Source of the DNA: Halocaridina rubra
Taxonomy: Eukaryota; Arthropoda; Malacostraca; Decapoda; Atyidae
Reading direction: 5' to 3'
NCBI GenBank assembly: GCA_037179515.1
Contig: JAXCGZ010002341.1
Location: forward strand, 55,001 to 67,070
DNA length: 12,070 nt
A program made the position numbers and the translations under genes. This document shows positions 8,199-12,070 of this stretch, piece by piece. The notes under the pieces were generated by a model. The model did not search any database and was not told the DNA's origin. It worked only from the letters and a program-made list of their open reading frames with translations. Position 1 is the first letter of the stretch, and the number at the start of each line of letters is the position of its first letter.

Positions 8199-8205
8199 TC
8201 GATGT

Positions 8206-8930
8206 AGGATCTAAATAATCTGCATGAGTGGTCAGAAAAGTGGCTAATGAAATTCAATACTTCAAAATGTAAGGTAATGAGAATGGGTACAAGTGCAAGA
8301 AGGCCCAAGCTTGACTACTCGGTGGCTGGAGTACAACTTCAAGAGACAGAAAATGAGAGAGATCTAGGAGTAAACATACTGGCAGATTTGTCTCCAGAAA
8401 TACATATAAATGGCATAGTAAGGGCAGCATATGCATTCTAATCAAATGTAATGGTAGCCTTCAGGCACATGGACAAGGAAATGTTCAGAAATATTTATGT
8501 AACCTATTTGAGGCCAAAACTCGAATATGCAGCCCCTTTTTGGAATCTGCATTTGAAAAAGCACATAGCTAAGCTTAAAAAAGTTCAAAGACATGCCACG
8601 AAACTGGTGAAAGAAATACGCAATCTCAGTTATGATGAGAGGCTGAGGGAATTAGACTAACCATCACTCGAAGCTAGAAGAGTGAGGGGGGATATGGTGA
8701 CAGTCTTTAAATTCCTTGATGGTTATGATAGAGTGGATAGGGATCGCTATTTTGATATGGCAGGCTCTAGAACTAGAGGTTATAGTTTGAAGCTTCGTAA
8801 GAAAACTTCTTTGCAGGATGTAAGGAAATACTTTTTCAGTGTAAGAGTAGTTGATAATTGGAATTGGCTAAGCGAGGAGGTAGTTAATGCTATCTCAATC
8901 CATAGTTTTAAGGACAGGTATGATAAGTAG
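8206..8930 (+). pseudogene. copy A ORF2, C-terminal part (thumb and CR1-type C-terminus)
   Basis: One continuous frame from 8208 to TAG 8928-8930, with stops at 8439-8441 (TAA; copy B has TTA, Leu) and 8658-8660 (TAA; copy B has TTC, Phe). Recognisable CR1 features are LDYSVAGVQL, DLGVNI, a RPKLEYAAP segment followed by KKHIAKLKKVQRHATKL, then TRGYSLKL and YFFSVRVVDNWNWLSEEV, the usual CR1 C-terminal motif. Spliced across the insert, copy A's ORF2 would be about 940 codons, normal for CR1, with four stops and no frameshift apart from the junction itself. Confidence 0.87.
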
Positions 8931-8960
8931 CACTAAGCATAAAATGGAACCGATCAGGAG

Positions 8961-8993
8961 ACGGGAAGATACGAGCTTTGAGCTCTTTCTCGT
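8961..8993 (+). promoter_or_regulatory. 3' UTR two-helix stem-loop, copy A
   Basis: ACGGGAA (8961-8967) pairs with TTCTCGT (8987-8993), including one G-U pair. An internal loop of GATAC against a single T follows, then GAGCT (8973-8977) pairs with AGCTC (8981-8985) around a TTG loop. The same structure is in copy B. The position, just upstream of the short repeats at the 3' end, matches the stem-loop that the reverse transcriptase recognises in UnaL2-type LINEs; that role is inferred here. Confidence 0.65.
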
Positions 8994-8996
8994 AAA

Positions 8997-9040
8997 CACA
9001 ATTAGGTAAGCACAATTAGGTAATCACACACACACACACA
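8997..9040 (+). repeat. copy A 3' tail: two 14-bp repeats then (CA)8
   Basis: CACAATTAGGTAAG (8997-9010) is followed by CACAATTAGGTAAT (9011-9024) and a perfect CA run (9025-9040). There is no poly(A). Short terminal repeats of this kind are typical of CR1/L2-group LINEs. Confidence 0.85.
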
Positions 9041-11665
9041 AAACTGTTCATTTCAGAGTTCTTCCAGACAAAGGGGAGATAAAGAGGATAATGACAGAAG
9101 ATCATGGGATCTGGCCTCATTAAGATTGTTATACACAAATGCTGATTGATTAGCTGGTAAGTCAGTAGAATTTAAAGATAGGATTCACAGTAGTAAGGCA
9201 GATATAGTAAATTGAGTGAGGACATAAACAGTTTCACAGTTTTTCCTAAGGGCTTCAGAATATTAAGGGTTGAAAGATCTGAGAGGAATGGTGGAGGGAT
9301 GGCACTGCTCATAAGTGAAAGGTTTCAAGTTGAAGAAATAAACTTGGCTATAGAAAGTGAGTTCAAGGAATTTCTTGTTGCTCGCATAAATGCTGGGTCA
9401 GAGAACATTATATATAACCTACCAATGAACCAGAATAGGCTAGAAGTTTATGAGGAAAGTCATATAGGTACTATTGAAGTCATAAACTCAGTTTTTAACA
9501 TGGCATGGGAGAGAAAATGTAGATTTTTTTATTATGGTAGATTTTAATCATAAAGAGTTAGAGTGGATAAATCTTGACCCACACAGTGGTGAGGACTCAT
9601 TCGAGGCAAGATTCGTTGATTACGTACAAGGGAATTTCCTACACCAACCTTTAATGGAACCAACGAGGGCCACGGGTGGGGATGAGCCATCACTACTTGA
9701 TCTGGTATTCACAGATAATGTGCTGGATATTGAAAAAATTGAGTATGAACCACCAATGGGAAAGAGTGATCACTGTGTGTCGTTGATGGAGTATATCATT
9801 GAAGATATTTTACTTGAGAGTAGAGGCACTGAGGACATGAGGAGGAACTTCTCCAAAAGGATATTACATCAAAATGAATAAGCTTTTTGCAGTTATTGAC
9901 TGGAGAACCTTATTTTACAACAAATCTGTACAAGAAATGCATGACATCTTTTGTGAGAAATATGGGAAGATAGTACATTGCTGCATACCTGTCACCAAAG
10001 TAGGTGTAATTCATGTCAGAGAGAAATGGTTCGATATTGAGTGTAAAAGAGCTAAGGAGTGGAGAGACAAATGCTGGAAATGGCATAGGAGGAGCAAAAA
10101 ACATAAATGCCTGGCAAACCTACAAAAGAACAAGAAATGACTACCTAAGTAGAAGAAGAGTGGCAGAGAGAGAATATGAGAGGGACATCACCAAGAAGGC
10201 TAAAGAAATCCCAAGCATTTCCACAGCTTTATCAGAGGAGAACTGAAGATAAAAGAACAGGTTTTAAGGCTTAAGAGATGCGGATGGAAGCATCACTGAG
10301 ACAGATGAAGAAATCTGAAAAGAATTGAACAAGGAGTTTCAGTCAGTACTCACAGTAGAATATACCCCACCCCCTCATATTGCTGAGATAGTAGCTCAAG
10401 GTCCAGTATTAGAGAACATCAACCTTACAGCCACAGAGGTATGCAAAGCGCTGATGGAGTTAGATGTTCATAAATCTACATGTCCTGATGATATATTGCC
10501 TCATGTACTAAAACCTTCAACCTTTTGTCAGTGAGGCAACATGGCTTCAGAGAAGGTAGATCAACAGTAACAAACTTATTAGAATTTTATGATGAGGTAA
10601 ACCGATTCATACAGGAAAGAGAGGGCTGGGCAGATTGCATATTCTTAGACTTCCAGAAAGCGTGTGACACTGTTCCATATGGGAGACTTATTAGGAAGCA
10701 GCAAGCAATGGCTAGAATAGGTGGAAATGACTTGGAGTGGATAAAAACTTACTTAGAAGGAAGGGAACAGAGGGTTAGAGTAAGACACTCAGTGTTTGAA
10801 TGGAGAAGAGTTAGTAGTGGAGTTCCACAGGGTTCAGTTTTAGGGCACTTTTGTTCCTTGTATATGTAAATGACCTACCAGAGTCTGTAAATGAATTCAT
10901 GAATATGTATGCAGATGATGGTAGAGAACTTCAGGAAGATCTAAATAGTCTGCATGAGTGGTCAGAAAAGTGGCTAATGAAATTCAGTACTTCAAAATGT
11001 AAGGTAATGAGAATGGGTACAAGTGCAAGAAGGCCCAAGCTTGACTACTAAGTGGCTGGAGTACAACTTCAAGAGACAAAAAATGATAGAGATCTAGGAG
11101 TAAACATACTGGCAGATTTGTCTCCAGAGACACATATAAATGGCATAGTAAGGGCAGCATATGCCTTCTTATCAAATGTAAGGGTAGCCTTCAGGCACAT
11201 GGACAAGGAAATGTTCAGAAATATTTATGTAACTTATGTGAGGCCAAAACTCGAATATGCAGCCCCCATTTGGAATCCGCACTTGAAAAAGCACATAGCT
11301 AAGCTTGAAAAAGTTCAAAGACATGCCACGAAACTGAAGCCAGAAATACGTATTGTCAGTTATGATGAGAAGCTGAGGGAATTAGACTTCCCAACACTCG
11401 AAGCTAGACGATTGAAGGGGATATGGTGACAATCTATAAATTCCTTCATGGTTATGATAGAATGGATAGGGATCGATATTTTGATATGGCAGGCTCTAGA
11501 ACTAGAGGTCATAGTTTGAAGCTTCGTAAGAAAACTTCTTTGCAAGATGTAAGGAAATACTTTTTCAGTGTAAGAGTAGTTGATAATTGGAATTGGCTAA
11601 GCGAGGAGGTAATTAATGCTCTCTCAAATCATAGTTTTAAGTACAGGTGTGATAAGTATCACTAA
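9041..11665 (+). pseudogene. copy B: end of ORF1 and a heavily broken ORF2 (endonuclease/reverse transcriptase)
   Basis: The ORF1 end (TAA 9121-9123) and ORF2 start keep the overlap seen in A. Breaks, in order: TGA 9147-9149; a 16-nt deletion near 9210 that removes the catalytic Glu segment (TITETK in A); 12 nt lost in frame near 9410; +1 in a T run near 9525; +1 near 9853; +1 near 10097; -1 near 10207; +1 near 10279; TGA 10316-10318; about 220 nt lost near 10513, removing the region up to NYRPVSL; -1 near 10847; 36 nt lost in frame immediately after YADD near 10920; TAA 11049-11051; -1 near 11414; final TAA 11663-11665. Surviving landmarks are GDEPSLLDLVFTDN, the SDH motif, FLDFQKACDTV, GVPQGSVLG, YADD and the RVVDNWNWLSEEV C-terminus. 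It cannot encode a working protein. Confidence 0.87.
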
Positions 11666-11689
11666 GTAGAAAATGGAACCGATCAGGAG

Positions 11690-11722
11690 ACGGGAAGATA
11701 CGAGCTTTGAGCTCTTTCCCGT
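11690..11722 (+). promoter_or_regulatory. 3' UTR two-helix stem-loop, copy B
   Basis: ACGGGAA (11690-11696) pairs perfectly with TTCCCGT (11716-11722); GAGCT (11702-11706) pairs with AGCTC (11710-11714) around TTG. The loop sizes are the same as in copy A, with GATAC facing one T. The only change from A is C for T in the outer helix, which keeps pairing (G-C instead of G-U). Confidence 0.68.
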
Positions 11723-11725
11723 AAA

Positions 11726-11773
11726 CACAATTAGGTAATCACAATTAGGTAATCACAGACACACACACACACA

Positions 11774-11805
<32 letters not shown>
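11726..11805 (+). repeat. copy B 3' tail: two 14-bp repeats then (CA)n
   Basis: CACAATTAGGTAAT occurs at 11726-11739 and again at 11740-11753, followed by a CA run with two CAGA interruptions up to about 11805. It is the same tail architecture as copy A with a longer CA tract. Confidence 0.88.

Positions 11806-11859
<54 letters not shown>
11805..11859. repeat. (AT)n microsatellite
   Basis: About 27 uninterrupted AT units joining the CA tail of copy B to the T-rich end of the SINE. The tract is self-complementary and prone to slippage and cruciform formation, so its length is likely polymorphic and may be mis-assembled. Confidence 0.95.
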
Positions 11860-11864
<5 letters not shown>

Positions 11865-12004
11865 TTTTATTATTTTTTTTTTTTACCATCACGGACTCCC
11901 TTTTCTTCCAAGGGCTCGGACGGCTGCCTTTTTGCGAAGGACTTGTTTTGGCAGACGTAATCGTTACCTTGAGTTCATGCCCTTGCTAACCTCAGACCGT
12001 GACG

Positions 12005-12015
12005 GGGCGCGAACC
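12005..12015 (-). promoter_or_regulatory. SINE pol III B box
   Basis: GGTTCGCGCCC on the minus strand matches GGTTCGANNCC at all but one position. Confidence 0.72.
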
Positions 12016-12047
12016 CTCGACCTGACGCCGCAAAGTCGCGGACGCTA

Positions 12048-12059
12048 CCGCTTGAGCCA
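12048..12059 (-). promoter_or_regulatory. SINE pol III A box
   Basis: TGGCTCAAGCGG on the minus strand fits the TRGCNNARYNGG consensus. Confidence 0.7.
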
Positions 12060-12070
12060 CGATGACTACA

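Larger units (their letters stand above)
3749..8205 (-). mobile_element. nearly intact CR1/L2-group LINE (element C) nested in copy A
   Basis: About 4.46 kb on the minus strand, running from a 5' junction at 8205 to a 3' junction at 3749. It carries ORF1 (8198-6855), ORF2 (6868-4115) and a 3' UTR of about 280 nt with an AATAAA signal and a short T-rich, G-spaced tail instead of poly(A). ORF2 has an APE-type endonuclease and a reverse transcriptase of the jockey/CR1/L2 superfamily; the SKAFDSVNHDILL and STETALLKV motifs look more L2- or Daphne-like than the CR1-like copies A and B. It is clearly a different family from A and B. The 5' end lies only 7 nt upstream of the first ORF1 Met, with the frame still open, so the copy is probably 5' truncated. 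Long intact frames indicate a recent insertion. Confidence 0.9.
8206..9040 (+). mobile_element. CR1-type LINE, copy A, 3' portion
   Basis: Resumes copy A at the codons for DLNNLHEWSEKW in the same reading frame as the part before 3748, matching copy B continuously. It contains the end of ORF2, a short 3' UTR, a stem-loop (8961-8993), two 14-bp repeats and a (CA)8 tail. Its tail directly abuts copy B at about 9041. Confidence 0.88.
9041..11805 (+). mobile_element. CR1-type LINE, copy B, 5' truncated and degenerate
   Basis: Same family and orientation as copy A, closely similar base by base along its whole length. It starts at the point corresponding to about 1573-1580 of copy A, in late ORF1, and runs to the end of the tail. 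It lacks element C, so it gives the uninterrupted sequence at that site. It has several internal deletions relative to A (16 nt at about 9210, 12 nt at about 9410, about 220 nt at about 10513, 36 nt at about 10920). Its tail ends in (CA)n joined to (AT)n. Because it also starts directly after a CA run, it appears to sit inside a CA microsatellite. Confidence 0.88.
11861..12070 (-). mobile_element. tRNA-derived SINE, 5' end beyond window
   Basis: On the minus strand there is a pol III A box TGGCTCAAGCGG (12059-12048) and, 32 nt further on, a B box GGTTCGCGCCC (12015-12005), correct spacing for an internal tRNA promoter. A CCGC/GCGG stem lies between them where an anticodon arm would be. A tRNA-unrelated body of about 110 nt follows and ends in an A-rich tail (T-rich on the plus strand, 11884-11861) against the (AT)n array. 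The acceptor and D arms do not pair well, so this is a SINE and not a functional tRNA gene. The A-box region is closest to a tRNA-Ser/Leu type, a weak inference. It is GC-richer than its surroundings. The 3' end shares no obvious sequence with LINEs A, B or C. Confidence 0.72.

Noticed and set aside
11754..11859. CRISPR-like repeat array
   Set aside because: Dinucleotide microsatellites with no spacers.
12000..12070. Functional tRNA gene on the minus strand
   Set aside because: A and B boxes are good, but the acceptor and D arms do not pair and an unrelated body with an A-rich tail follows, as in a SINE.

Overview
The window looks like intergenic or intronic DNA from an AT-rich animal genome and is built almost entirely of retrotransposons and simple repeats. 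I see no host protein-coding gene, and nothing bacterial or viral. The organism is probably an invertebrate. A decapod crustacean is my best guess, from the CR1-like LINEs, the AATTAGGTAA/(CA)n LINE tail, the abundance of (CA)n/(TA)n microsatellites and a tRNA-derived SINE. The decapod guess is inference, not something the sequence proves.

Layout. 1-595: AT-rich non-coding DNA opening with a (TA)n(CA)n microsatellite, with T-rich tracts and a possible worn tRNA-like relic. About 596-3748 and 8206-9040: LINE copy A on the + strand, a CR1-type element with a coiled-coil ORF1 and an endonuclease/reverse transcriptase ORF2. It is dead, with point stops and small indels, but its ORF2 frame can be followed from end to end. 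3749-8205: a second, unrelated LINE (element C) on the - strand, inserted into the middle of copy A's ORF2 just after the reverse transcriptase FADD motif. 9041-11805: LINE copy B, the same family as A and in the same orientation, 5' truncated in late ORF1 and much more decayed. 11805-11859: (AT)n microsatellite. 11861-12070: a GC-richer tRNA-derived SINE on the - strand, cut by the window edge.

How the parts fit. Copy A inserted first and decayed. Element C later landed in it and is nearly intact: a 447-residue ORF1 and a 917-residue ORF2 with all recognisable catalytic motifs, overlapping by 14 nt. Its only visible lesions are a 5' truncation at or in ORF1 and a 2-bp deletion near the end of ORF2. 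Copy B begins directly after A's (CA)n tail, so B may have inserted into the microsatellite that copy A left behind.

The most useful observations are: a two-helix 3' stem-loop shared by copies A and B, followed by two 14-bp repeats and (CA)n, which resembles the 3' recognition structure of UnaL2-type LINEs; the nested insertion with its readable chronology; a candidate -1 slippery heptamer at the ORF1/ORF2 overlap of copy A, where ORF2 has no early AUG; and the lost C-terminus of element C's ORF2, still legible in another frame. I did not find evidence for a wholly new kind of system.
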